Shown here: positions 25,785 through 33,660 of the stretch, in pieces
Numbering within the stretch: the first letter of the stretch is position 1
How the letters are laid out: each line of letters begins with the position of its first letter
NCBI RefSeq assembly: GCF_021440085.1
Contig: NZ_JAKCPW010000016.1
Location: 53,332-117,331, forward strand
Source of the DNA: Dyadobacter sp. CY261
Lineage (GTDB): Bacteria; Bacteroidota; Bacteroidia; Cytophagales; Spirosomataceae
Reading direction: 5' to 3'
DNA length: 64,000 bases
The notes under the pieces: generated by a model
Database searches by the model: none
Seen by the model: the letters and a program-made list of their open reading frames with translations, nothing else
What the model was told of the DNA's origin: nothing
Position numbers and translations under genes: made by a program

Positions 25785-25813
25785 AAAAGGCGTCGCATTA
25801 TGCGACGCCTTTT
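25785..25813. terminator. Bidirectional terminator between azurin and the TlpA-like gene
   Basis: AAAAGGCGTCGCA (25785-25797), loop TTA and TGCGACGCCTTTT (25801-25813) form a perfect 13-bp stem serving the converging genes. Confidence 0.88.
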
Positions 25814-25817
25814 CTGT

Positions 25818-26354
25818 TTATATCTCTGCCAATTGCTTCTCGATCAGCTCGATCACTTCCGGGCGGTCCCATTGCGAGGCGCCTATTTCCTGCACAAGGA
25901 TCTTGCCCTTATAGATGATGTACGTCCTTGGGATGGCATTTCCGTCGAGGGCCGCGGGATAGGGGCCGGCATACTGGTAAAATGGCAGATTATATCCTTT
26001 CCGCGCGATGAACGGGTTTACGGTTTCTGCATCTTCGTCGGAAATAATGTAGAATGCCACGTTGCTGTGGTCCTTGTATTTGTTATAAAGTGTTTGAATG
26101 CCAGGCATTTCGATGTTGCAAGGGCCGCACCAGGTCGCCCACACATTCACGAAGGCAATTTTGTTCTCATCCATAGTCACGCCCTTTCCGGTCAGGTCGG
26201 TTAACGGTAGGTACACCGATTCAGTTGCTGTTGGTGGTGCTCCCGCAAACTCGTGGTTTTCTTGCACAGGTGATTTGAAAAATGCATAATAAACCGCAGC
26301 GCCAGCTATGAGCAGCAGTAAAATGAACGATACTTGCCTGGTGGTTGAAGACAT
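25818..26354 (-). CDS. TlpA-like thioredoxin-fold protein
   Basis: 178 aa from ATG 26354, chosen because it places an N-terminal membrane anchor (V-S-F-I-L-L-L-L-I-A-G-A-A-V-Y-Y) at the start. The thioredoxin-like domain carries the redox motif W-A-T-W-C-G-P-C, with both cysteines, and a cis-proline region N-A-I-P-R-T-Y. It should face the periplasm and reduce or exchange disulfides, for example in cytochrome maturation. Peroxiredoxin activity is unlikely given the intact CxxC. It converges with azurin. Confidence 0.9.
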   Translation of the reverse strand: MSSTTRQVSFILLLLIAGAAVYYAFFKSPVQENHEFAGAPPTATESVYLPLTDLTGKGVTMDENKIAFVNVWATWCGPCNIEMPGIQTLYNKYKDHSNVAFYIISDEDAETVNPFIARKGYNLPFYQYAGPYPAALDGNAIPRTYIIYKGKILVQEIGASQWDRPEVIELIEKQLAEI

Positions 26355-26493
26355 AACTGGTGAGTTCTGGTGAATGGATGTAGATGGGAGCCATTCCAAA
26401 AATAGGGCTTTTCTTTTTTTGATGCTGACTCGGAATTTGAATACTTTTATACACTATTTAAAAAACATTGATTTGAGGAAAAGGTTTACTTTC

Positions 26494-27837
26494 ATGAGAC
26501 TTCAATTTACTGGCATTTCATTTCTCCTAGCACTTACACTCCACTGCCCTGCTTTTGCCCAACGTTCAGCTGCCGAGTATTTCGAAGACGGTAATACCAA
26601 AGCCGGCACGGGCGACTTTAATGGTGCAATGCAAGCATACACTACCGTTATTTCGATGAACCCGGACCATGCGCCAAGCTATTTTAACCGTGGACTCGCT
26701 AAGGCTAATCTCAAAGACTACCGCGGCGCGATGCTGGATTACGATAAGGCCATTGAACTGAATCCGAAGGAAGCACTTTATTATCAGAGCCGGGGTGTAA
26801 GCAAAAGTCTGCAGGAAGATTATCGTTCGGCCATCGAGGACTATTCCAAATCCATCGAACTCAATCCCGAAGAGCCGAAAGTATATTATAATCGGGGCGT
26901 AAGCTACGCCAAATTGAAAAATCACCGGAATGCGCTCATCGACCTGGATCATGCATTGGCATTAAATCCCGACGAGCTTGCGGCGCTCTATGCCCGCGGT
27001 AATTGCAAGCAGGATCTGGCGGAATATGCCGGTAGCCTTGCGGATTTCACGCGCGTGATAGAGCTGAGCCCGAAACGTACCGGTGCGTATGCAGGAAGAG
27101 GTTTGGCCAAACTGGAGTTGGGTGATTACCAGGGTGCCGGCGCGGATTTTACCCGTGCCATCGAGCTGAGTCCTAACGATAGCGAATATTACAGTAACCG
27201 GGGTTTGGCCAAGACCAAATTGGAAGATTATCAGGGCGCAATCATTGATTTTGACAAAACCATCCAATTAGATCCTGAAAATTACAGTGCCTATTATGGC
27301 CGAGGATTTGCCAAAGGAAAGCTTAACGACCCGCGTGGCGCCATTGCTGATCTCTCCAAGGCCATCGAGGTGAAAAATGCTTATACTGGCGACCCAAAAA
27401 AGAATGCCTACACCGGGAAGATTAATAAGGAAAAATTGGATGAGCTGCGTGATCAGGTTAAGATCAATATCAAAGTCGACAACCTCACGAATGAGCGTGC
27501 AGAGGCATATTATGTACGTGCGATCGCCAAGTCGAAAGTTGGGGAGCTTAAAGGCGCATTGCAAGATCTTACAACCGCTGTGGAACTCAATCCTACGTAT
27601 TCAAATGCCTATTTTTCAAGGGCGGTGATCCGCTCGACCTCCGGCGACCAAATGGGCGCGGTGCTTGATTTTACCAGCTCCATTAAATTGCGCTCGGATT
27701 ATCCCGAAGCATATTATCTGAGGGGAATAATCAAAAACAGCCTGGGTGAAGTGAACGACGGTTGCCTCGATCTGAGTAAAGCCGGTGAGCTGGGTTATCA
27801 GCAGGCTTATAAGGTGATTGCGACTTACTGTAACTAG
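26494..27837 (+). CDS. Secreted tetratricopeptide-repeat protein
   Basis: 447 aa from ATG 26494, which begins a clean signal peptide (M-R-L-Q-F-T-G-I-S-F-L-L-A-L, cleavage after F-A-Q). About ten 34-residue TPR units follow, with the usual D-Y-x-G-A-I-x-D-x-x-K-A-I-E-L-x-P pattern. A longer insertion rich in N, K and Y lies near the seventh unit. TPR arrays bind partner proteins; the partner is unknown. An in-frame ATG at 26374 would extend the protein without a signal and overlap the divergent gene, so I prefer the later start. Confidence 0.88.
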   Translation: MRLQFTGISFLLALTLHCPAFAQRSAAEYFEDGNTKAGTGDFNGAMQAYTTVISMNPDHAPSYFNRGLAKANLKDYRGAMLDYDKAIELNPKEALYYQSRGVSKSLQEDYRSAIEDYSKSIELNPEEPKVYYNRGVSYAKLKNHRNALIDLDHALALNPDELAALYARGNCKQDLAEYAGSLADFTRVIELSPKRTGAYAGRGLAKLELGDYQGAGADFTRAIELSPNDSEYYSNRGLAKTKLEDYQGAIIDFDKTIQLDPENYSAYYGRGFAKGKLNDPRGAIADLSKAIEVKNAYTGDPKKNAYTGKINKEKLDELRDQVKINIKVDNLTNERAEAYYVRAIAKSKVGELKGALQDLTTAVELNPTYSNAYFSRAVIRSTSGDQMGAVLDFTSSIKLRSDYPEAYYLRGIIKNSLGEVNDGCLDLSKAGELGYQQAYKVIATYCN

Positions 27838-27850
27838 AATCTGTGTTGGG

Positions 27851-27957
27851 GGAAGGGAGGATGGAGAAAAGGGATGAAGGGAAGAAAGAAAAGAAAAGGG
27901 AGGATGAATGACTTGAACATCATTCCATCCTCCCTTTTTTCCTTCGTCCCTTTTCTC
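27851..27957. terminator. Purine-rich long hairpin / bidirectional terminator
   Basis: A G/A-rich 5' half (including GAGAAAAGGGATGAAGG) is nearly complementary to the 3' half (CCTTCGTCCCTTTTCTC), and AGGGAGGATG pairs with CATCCTCCCT followed by TTTTTT. It separates the TPR gene from the converging superoxide dismutase gene. Confidence 0.7.
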
Positions 27958-27961
27958 AGAA

Positions 27962-28687
27962 CTAAGCTTTTTTTAAATTTTCAGCTACTTTATCCCAGTT
28001 TACAACATCCCAGAATGCTTTGATGTAATCCGGGCGTTTGTTTTGGTAGTGCAAGTAATAGGCGTGCTCCCAAACGTCGAGGGCGAGAATTGGTGTCCCT
28101 TTGAAATCAGAAACATCCATGAGCGGGTTATCCTGGTTAGGGGTAGAGCCTACCGCCAGTTTACCGCCTTTTGCTACCAACCACGCCCAACCTGAACCGA
28201 AACGGGTTGTTGCAGCTTTGCCAAACTCTTCTTTGAACTTATCAAATGAACCGAACTGGCCATTGATTGCGTCGGCTACGGCACCGGTCGGCGCTGCACT
28301 CTTTTTAGGTCCCAATACCTCCCAGAAGAAAGTGTGGTTCCAATGACCGCCGCCATTATTGCGGATCGCCACAGGTGTTTTGCTGATCGACTTGATAATA
28401 TCTTCAAGGGATTTCTTTTCCCATTCGGTTCCTTTTACAGCGTCGTTGAGGTTTTTGACATACGTCGCGTGGTGCTTTCCGTAGTGGATTTCCATCGTTA
28501 GTTTATCGATGCTGGGCTCCAATGCGCCGAAATCGTAGGGTAGTGGTGCTTGCTTGAAAGGGGCGGTTTCCGCCAGTATGGTATTGGATGTTCCGGCTTG
28601 CGACGCTCCGGCGAACGATTGCTCTGCCATTGCACTCACAGTCAATGCGCTGCCTGCGAGTGTCTTCAAAAAGTCTGTTCTATTCAT
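27962..28687 (-). CDS. Superoxide dismutase (Fe/Mn family), exported
   Basis: Converts superoxide to oxygen and hydrogen peroxide. 241 aa, about 40 longer than cytoplasmic enzymes because of an N-terminal export signal (M-N-R-T-D-F-L-K-T-L-A-G-S-A-L). Metal ligands visible: H68 in E-I-H-Y-G-K-H-H, the histidine of H-W-N-H-T-F-F-W, and D and H in D-V-W-E-H-A-Y-Y. Whether iron or manganese is used cannot be told. Gene order is clpS, recR, then this gene, 23 bases behind recR. Confidence 0.94.
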   Translation of the reverse strand: MNRTDFLKTLAGSALTVSAMAEQSFAGASQAGTSNTILAETAPFKQAPLPYDFGALEPSIDKLTMEIHYGKHHATYVKNLNDAVKGTEWEKKSLEDIIKSISKTPVAIRNNGGGHWNHTFFWEVLGPKKSAAPTGAVADAINGQFGSFDKFKEEFGKAATTRFGSGWAWLVAKGGKLAVGSTPNQDNPLMDVSDFKGTPILALDVWEHAYYLHYQNKRPDYIKAFWDVVNWDKVAENLKKA

Positions 28688-28710
28688 AATAGTACATTTG
28701 GTGTTTAGTG

Positions 28711-29325
28711 TTAATCATAAGCCACCCGGCTTACGATACTGCGACCGAGCGTGATCTCGTCTGCATATTCCAGGTCTCCGCCAATGGGAATACCTCTTGC
28801 AATAGTGCTGATTTTGACGCCCGTTGCCTTTATTCTTTTTTGCAAATAGAAAGCTGTAGTGTCACCCTCCATCGTAGGGCTGAGTGCCAATATCACTTCC
28901 TGAACCGCATCTTCATTTCCCCGATCCGCTAATCTTGACATTAGCGAATCGATTTCAAGATCCGAAGGGCCAATACCTTCCAGTGGAGAAATAATGCCGC
29001 CTAATACATGATACAGGCCGCGATATTGGTTAGTGGATTCTATGGCCAGTACGTCGCGTGTATCCACCACGACACAGATCGTGGTCTGGTCGCGCTTGTT
29101 ACTACCGCAAATGTTGCACAGCACGTCATCGGCGATGTTGTGGCAGCGAGTGCAATAGGTGGTTTTGGTACGCATACTCAGCAATGCATCGGACAATGAG
29201 CGTGTCTGTTCTTCGTCCCTTTTTAGCAAATGTAATGCCAGGCGTAATGCAGTTTTTTTACCAATTCCCGGGAGACGGGAAATTTCGGTGACGGCTTCCT
29301 CAATAAGACGTGAGGGGTAGTTCAT
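28711..29325 (-). CDS. recR: Recombination mediator RecR
   Basis: Helps load RecA at gaps during recombinational repair. 204 aa with the usual order: helix-hairpin-helix (L-P-G-I-G-K-K-T-A), the four-cysteine zinc finger (C-x2-C...C-x2-C, in Y-C-T-R-C-H-N and L-C-N-I-C), and the TOPRIM domain (V-V-D-T-R-D-V, A-L-S-P-T-M-E-G-D). No recF or recO is adjacent. It lies between clpS and the superoxide dismutase gene. Confidence 0.96.
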   Translation of the reverse strand: MNYPSRLIEEAVTEISRLPGIGKKTALRLALHLLKRDEEQTRSLSDALLSMRTKTTYCTRCHNIADDVLCNICGSNKRDQTTICVVVDTRDVLAIESTNQYRGLYHVLGGIISPLEGIGPSDLEIDSLMSRLADRGNEDAVQEVILALSPTMEGDTTAFYLQKRIKATGVKISTIARGIPIGGDLEYADEITLGRSIVSRVAYD

Positions 29326-29407
29326 GAGAAGATGCTGAGTGATGGTTTTTGTGATAGTTCAAAAACCCGTTTTGTTGATGCGGCAATGTGCAGAAAGCTG
29401 CGGCTTT

Positions 29408-29692
29408 TCAATGGACTTCCGCAGAAATGCCGCGGCGGCAGATTTCATTACGCATTCCCGCCAGCTCTTCGAAAGAACCTTCTTTGACGGAGCATTTACC
29501 TTTATAGTGAATGATAATCGTGCACTGCTCGGCTTGCTCACTGCTATGTCCACAGACCTCAATCAATGTATCGATCACCCAATCGAAGGTATTCACGTCG
29601 TCATTGTAGATTACGAGCTTTTTAATCTCCGTATCTACGGTTTCTTCCAGAATTTCCAGCTCTGTTTCTGTGAGCGCTTGCATAACAATCAA
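29408..29692 (-). CDS. clpS: ATP-dependent Clp protease adaptor ClpS
   Basis: Delivers N-degron substrates to ClpAP. 94 aa: core with V-I-Y-N-D-D-V-N-T-F-D-W-V-I-D-T-L and the L-x-x-x-x-x-E-Q-A-E-Q-C-T segment containing the substrate pocket residues. A slightly extended C-terminus is normal in Bacteroidota. The -7 box TAGATTTG lies 16 bases upstream. Confidence 0.92.
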   Translation of the reverse strand: MIVMQALTETELEILEETVDTEIKKLVIYNDDVNTFDWVIDTLIEVCGHSSEQAEQCTIIIHYKGKCSVKEGSFEELAGMRNEICRRGISAEVH

Positions 29693-29707
29693 ATTTCTGT
29701 TTGATTA

Positions 29708-29715
29708 GCAAATCT
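29708..29715 (-). promoter_or_regulatory. -7 box (TAGATTTG) before clpS
   Basis: An exact TAnnTTTG match on the minus strand, 16 bases from the clpS ATG. No TTG lies at -33 spacing. Confidence 0.45.
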
Positions 29716-29788
29716 AATTAAAAACGGAGACTATCCGAAGCTTTTAAGCGCCTTTTAATCCACTCCTGAATCCCCAAAACCCACTTTA

Positions 29789-31255
29789 ATGAACCCATAT
29801 ATTTCCCTGGTGATCCTGGTAGTTTATTTTGGAATGCTAATTACAGTGTCCATTTACACTTCCAGGGGAGCTGATACGAACACATTTTTTACAGCTAACC
29901 GGCAATCGCCCTGGTACTTGGTCGCGTTCGGGATGATTGGTACTTCTTTGTCGGGTGTCACGTTCGTTTCGGTGCCGGGAGCTGTGGCGAATATCCAGTT
30001 TTCCTATTTCCAGGTGGTAATCGGATACATTCTGGGTTATCTGGTTATCGGCACGGTGCTGATGCCGCTTTATTACCGCCTCAACCTAATCTCAATCTAT
30101 TCCTATCTCGAACAGCGTTTTGGCTTCTGGTCTTACAAAACTGGTTCGGGTTTCTTTTTGCTCTCGCGTACGATCGGCTCGGCGGTGCGCTTGTATGTGG
30201 CGGCGCAGGTATTGCAACTGGCATTGTTCAAACCCCTGGGCATTCCCTTTGAAGTGGCGGTGGCCATTACAATATTCCTGATCTGGATTTATACATTCAA
30301 AGGTGGTGTCAAAACGATCATCGTAACAGACACGCTGCAAACATTCTTCCTCATTACAGCTGTGATTCTGACTATCATACTCGTTTCGAGCGAGTTGAAA
30401 TTGGACGGTTTGGGAGGGATCTGGACGGCCGTTCAAAAAAGCGGATATTCGCAGATATTTTATTGGGATACAAACGATCCTAAGAACTTCTTTAAACAGT
30501 TCTTTGCAGGTGTTTTCATCGCTATTGTAATGACTGGCCTTGATCAGGACCTGATGCAGAAAAACCTAACCTGCAAAAATATAGGTGAAGCACAGAAGAA
30601 CATGTTCTGGTTTGTAGTCGTACTGGTGATCGTCAACTTCCTTTTCCTTTCGCTGGGGGCATTGCTTTACGTATATGCAGAGGCGCAAGGCATTCCCGCA
30701 ACGGCGAGGACAGATGATTTTTACCCGATGCTTGCGTTGAACCATCTCGGTCTCGTCGTGGGTATTACGTTCCTCCTGGGTATTACCGCCGCCACCTACG
30801 CCAGCTCCGATTCTGCCCTTACGGCATTGACGACCGCTTTCTGCATTGATTTTATGGAAATCGAGAAGCGGCCTGAAGAAAAACGTTCTTCCATCAAATT
30901 TTGGGTACACGTGGGTTTCTCTGTAGTCTTTTACCTGGTAATCCTCATTTTCAACCGGATGAACAATAAAGAGGTAATTACAGCTGTGTTCGATCTGGCA
31001 GGTTACACTTATGGCCCGCTGCTCGGGCTTTTCGCCTTTGGCGCATTTCTGAAACGACCGGTTAAAGACCGCTTTGTCCCGATCGTCTGCATTCTCGCCC
31101 CGATCATCACCTACATTATCAACGACCATTCCGCCGAGTGGTTCAATGGTTATAAATTTGGTTTTGAAAGGTTGATAATCAATGGTTTGATAACATTTGT
31201 CGGACTATGGTTACTACATGATAAAACTGCAAAGCGATATGTGCCGCAGGCCTAG
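29789..31255 (+). CDS. Sodium:solute symporter (SSS family)
   Basis: 488 aa with about thirteen membrane helices. The start (N-P-Y-I-S-L-V-I-L-V-V-Y-F-G-M-L) and the F-T-A-N-R-Q-S-P-W-Y-L-V-A-F-G-M-I-G-T-S-L-S-G-type segment belong to the SSS family, as does the central T-F-K-G-G-V-K-T-I-I-V-T-D-T-L-Q. The solute (sugar, amino acid, vitamin or organic acid) cannot be read from the sequence. Monocistronic and divergent from clpS. Confidence 0.9.
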   Translation: MNPYISLVILVVYFGMLITVSIYTSRGADTNTFFTANRQSPWYLVAFGMIGTSLSGVTFVSVPGAVANIQFSYFQVVIGYILGYLVIGTVLMPLYYRLNLISIYSYLEQRFGFWSYKTGSGFFLLSRTIGSAVRLYVAAQVLQLALFKPLGIPFEVAVAITIFLIWIYTFKGGVKTIIVTDTLQTFFLITAVILTIILVSSELKLDGLGGIWTAVQKSGYSQIFYWDTNDPKNFFKQFFAGVFIAIVMTGLDQDLMQKNLTCKNIGEAQKNMFWFVVVLVIVNFLFLSLGALLYVYAEAQGIPATARTDDFYPMLALNHLGLVVGITFLLGITAATYASSDSALTALTTAFCIDFMEIEKRPEEKRSSIKFWVHVGFSVVFYLVILIFNRMNNKEVITAVFDLAGYTYGPLLGLFAFGAFLKRPVKDRFVPIVCILAPIITYIINDHSAEWFNGYKFGFERLIINGLITFVGLWLLHDKTAKRYVPQA

Positions 31256-31455
31256 TTGGCCCGAAAGAAACAGACGTATTATTAATGTGCGAAGGCCTTG
31301 GAAACGGTTACAAAATTCCGGGGCTTTTTCTTGTATATATCCAAAAAAATATTAACTTTCTGATAAAATCAGGCGTGCTCCGACATGCCACCTGATGGAT
31401 GTTTTGTTGAAAGATGAGGTCGGTTATTTATTTAACAAACTAAACTTTTTGCAAT

Positions 31456-32028
31456 ATGAAAACACTGTCAGTCATTTTATTGGGCATTGTACTATGTTTT
31501 TCGTGCAAGGACAAGGCCGCAGAAGAGGAAGCTTCCCGTCAGGCCAACCTCGAAAAGGAGAAGCAAGCCATTAAAGCAGTCATAGAAAATGAAACAAAGT
31601 CATTTTTCGCTCGGGATTTCGCAGCCTGGAAATCGAATTATGCGCAAACCGACTACGCTTTTCAGGCCTGGAGTAATGATGATGGTACTTTTGATTCCAA
31701 CGTAGGTTGGAAGGATATCAACAAGCAGGTAGGTAAATATATCCAGGCTAACCCGGAACCGGTGTCCAGCCACCCGATCGTAGAGCGGAAGAACATGATA
31801 TTCAAATTTTATGATGATGACGTGGCTTACCTGACCTGGGACCAGTTTAACAGCGATAAATCGGAAAAGAACTTTCACCATAGCAAGGAAGTAAGGCTAC
31901 TGGAAAAGATCAATGGAGAATGGAAGATCGTTTGTGTGTCGGCTTTCTGGGATTACCGGCACCCAATACCTGCGAGCAGGCTGCCGATGATCCAGAAGAT
32001 CGCGAATGAGAACAAAGGAAAAATCTGA
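31456..32028 (+). CDS. Lipoprotein with an NTF2-like (DUF4440-type) fold
   Basis: 190 aa with a lipobox (L-C-F-S-C17). The mature protein starts with a short acidic coil, then a domain with A-V-I-E-N-E-T-K-S-F-F-A-R-D-F-A-A-W near 35-55 and a C-terminal G-E-W-K-I-V-C-V-S-A-F-W. These are typical of the NTF2/SnoaL superfamily, which includes many periplasmic ligand-binding proteins and hydrolases. No catalytic residues can be assigned. It is monocistronic. Confidence 0.7.
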   Translation: MKTLSVILLGIVLCFSCKDKAAEEEASRQANLEKEKQAIKAVIENETKSFFARDFAAWKSNYAQTDYAFQAWSNDDGTFDSNVGWKDINKQVGKYIQANPEPVSSHPIVERKNMIFKFYDDDVAYLTWDQFNSDKSEKNFHHSKEVRLLEKINGEWKIVCVSAFWDYRHPIPASRLPMIQKIANENKGKI

Positions 32029-32081
32029 CCCCGTGCAACCACGCCCGCGTGCCCCTCTAATGCGTTCGGTTTCAGGCACAA

Positions 32082-32118
32082 ATGTTCGGTACTGAACAGC
32101 CCGCTGTCGGGCGAACAT
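32082..32118. repeat. Small two-step inverted repeat
   Basis: ATGTTCG (32082-32088) pairs with CGAACAT (32112-32118), and inside it GCCCG (32099-32103) pairs with CGGGC (32108-32112). The two stems share one base. No T-run follows. It may be an incidental hairpin in the 3' region of the lipoprotein gene. Confidence 0.4.
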
Positions 32119-32173
32119 GAGAGCAGAATTATTGAAAATATTCGTAAACTTCTCATTATCAGTGTATTTAAAG

Positions 32174-32227
32174 TAGGGCGTGTCAGGCTTCGATTTGTAT
32201 AAATCAGGTTTGGCACACCCTTTTTTA
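32174..32227 (+). terminator. Probable terminator after the NTF2-like lipoprotein gene
   Basis: AGGGCGTG and CACACCCT flank an imperfect loop and are followed by TTTTTTAATTT on the plus strand. The stem has mismatches. Confidence 0.55.
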
Positions 32228-32281
32228 ATTTAAAGTCATCTGTGCGATTGTACAGAGCCAAACTTTAAAATACTTATAGCC

Positions 32282-32680
32282 ATGAAAATCTCTGTTGTTT
32301 CTATCCTATCCGGCGCCCTTGCGCTCACATTATCATTCACTTCTTTTGCTGCCGACAAAAAGAAAAGCAAAGAGGAAAAAGAGACTACCAAAGTGCTCAG
32401 CTTCGATGCTGCATTGTACAAAATCAGCGATACCAATAAAGTGAGGTTATCGGTTGACAAGAAAGAAAATGAAAGACTGCGCGTGGTGTTGAAAGACAAA
32501 GCCGGTAAAATCTATTACTCGGAAATGTTCAACGAACATGATACAAAATACCGCCGGGTATTCAATTTGGACGAAATGGGGGATGGGACTTACTATTTCG
32601 AGCTGTCCCAAAAAAAGGATAAATTGGTGAAGGAAGTAAGTATCGAGAGCACCAATTCAAAAATGATCTCACTGCAATAA
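32282..32680 (+). CDS. Small secreted protein with a beta-rich domain
   Basis: 132 aa: signal peptide to about residue 25 (T-S-F-A-A), a very lysine/glutamate-rich linker (K-K-K-S-K-E-E-K-E-T), then a beta-sandwich-like domain with V-R-L-S-V-D-K-K, Y-Y-S-E-M-F and Y-Y-F-E-L-S. The last part resembles the fold of secreted-protein sorting or DUF3244-like domains. I do not recognise a precise family. A bidirectional terminator follows. Confidence 0.65.
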   Translation: MKISVVSILSGALALTLSFTSFAADKKKSKEEKETTKVLSFDAALYKISDTNKVRLSVDKKENERLRVVLKDKAGKIYYSEMFNEHDTKYRRVFNLDEMGDGTYYFELSQKKDKLVKEVSIESTNSKMISLQ

Positions 32681-32696
32681 ATGCAGAAACCGTAGA

Positions 32697-32728
32697 AAAT
32701 CCCGGCCTTTTACGAGGCCGGGATTTTT
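32697..32728. terminator. Bidirectional terminator
   Basis: AAAATCCCGGCC (32697-32708) pairs perfectly with GGCCGGGATTTT (32716-32727). It sits between the small secreted protein gene and the converging alkyltransferase-like gene. Confidence 0.85.
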
Positions 32729-32731
32729 ATG

Positions 32732-33064
32732 TCAATGTAATTCTTTTTCAGGATCCCAGAAGCATTTGTCCCAGTCTACAATCCGGTTGTTTTCCACTTT
32801 CACACCTTCGCTTTCCAGTCGTTCCTGCATTGTGGTAGGAGTTTCAAAAAGCTGGCTTGCGCTCAGTTCTCCGGCCTTATTTACGACACGGTGAGCAGGA
32901 ATGCCTTGTGCGTGATAGCTACTGCCCATGGCCCAGCCTACTTGCCGCGCACCACGTTTCTGACCGAGGTAAGCCGCAATCGCTCCATAAGAGGTCGCAC
33001 GGCCCGATGGGATTTGTCTTACGACATCATACACGTCGCTGAAAAAGTCATTTCCCTTTTTCAT
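32732..33064 (-). CDS. Alkyltransferase-like protein (MGMT family, no active cysteine)
   Basis: 110 aa from ATG 33064. The fold is the DNA-binding domain of O6-alkylguanine-DNA alkyltransferase: R-Q-I-P-S-G-R-A-T-S-Y-G-A-I-A, then G-W-A-M-G-S. The active-site motif P-C-H-R-V is here P-A-H-R-V, with alanine at position 57. Such ATL proteins cannot remove alkyl groups but flag O6-alkylguanine for nucleotide excision repair. This explains why it is short and lacks the N-terminal domain. It overlaps the DUF3109 gene by 17 bases. Confidence 0.9.
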   Translation of the reverse strand: MKKGNDFFSDVYDVVRQIPSGRATSYGAIAAYLGQKRGARQVGWAMGSSYHAQGIPAHRVVNKAGELSASQLFETPTTMQERLESEGVKVENNRIVDWDKCFWDPEKELH

Positions 33065-33647
33065 CTTCCCTTTTGCGCGCTTCTTGTCGTTCGTCGATTT
33101 CATCTGAAAGCTGGCGGTACCAATCTTCACCGTACGCGCGGATGAGCGGATCTTTTAGAAATTTGTAAACAGGCACTTTCAACTGCTGGCCGAGGCTGCA
33201 AGCGGGACTGCATATTTCCCAGCGATCATAGTTGAGTGCGTGGTACTGTTCGTATTTTGTGACCCGGATTGGATATAGATGGCAGGAAATCGGTTTTTTG
33301 TAAGCGATCTTGCCATCATTGTAAGCTTCCTCAATGGCGCATTTGAGAATGCCTTTCTGGTCGTAAATAGCGTAGGCACATTCGCGGCCGTTGATAATAG
33401 GCGTGACGTAGTCGCCATCCCAGTCCTTGGTCCAGGTGCCGCCGGTAGCAATCACGTTTTTACCCGCCTCTGTGAGGTAAGGTTCGACTTCCGGATAGAT
33501 CTCATCTAAAATCGCGAGCTCCTCTTCGTCCAGCGGGGCGCCGGAATCTCCCTCCACGCAACATGCACCTTTGCATTTGTCCAAATTACAGACAAACTCC
33601 TTTTCTTCGATGTCGTCGCTAATGCACGTATTTTCAATGAGAATCAT
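33048..33647 (-). CDS. DUF3109 family protein (cysteine-rich)
   Basis: 199 aa, starting at ATG 33647 (MILIENTCIS), the normal start for the family. It has several cysteines in patterns that suggest metal binding: C-N-L-D-K-C-K-G-A-C-C-V-E-G-D near the N-terminus, then R-E-C-A-Y, C-A-I-E, S-C-H-L-Y and C-S-P-A-C. This is consistent with the zinc/iron-sulfur YkgJ/DUF3109 group. The function is unknown. It is encoded between a lytic transglycosylase and an alkyltransferase-like protein, with tight spacing. Confidence 0.85.
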   Translation of the reverse strand: MILIENTCISDDIEEKEFVCNLDKCKGACCVEGDSGAPLDEEELAILDEIYPEVEPYLTEAGKNVIATGGTWTKDWDGDYVTPIINGRECAYAIYDQKGILKCAIEEAYNDGKIAYKKPISCHLYPIRVTKYEQYHALNYDRWEICSPACSLGQQLKVPVYKFLKDPLIRAYGEDWYRQLSDEIDERQEARKREDEKGK

Positions 33648-33660
33648 ATCAGGTAATAAC

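Noticed and set aside
26374..26493. N-terminal extension of the TPR protein from ATG 26374
   Set aside because: It would overlap the divergent TlpA-like gene region and hide the signal peptide that starts at 26494.
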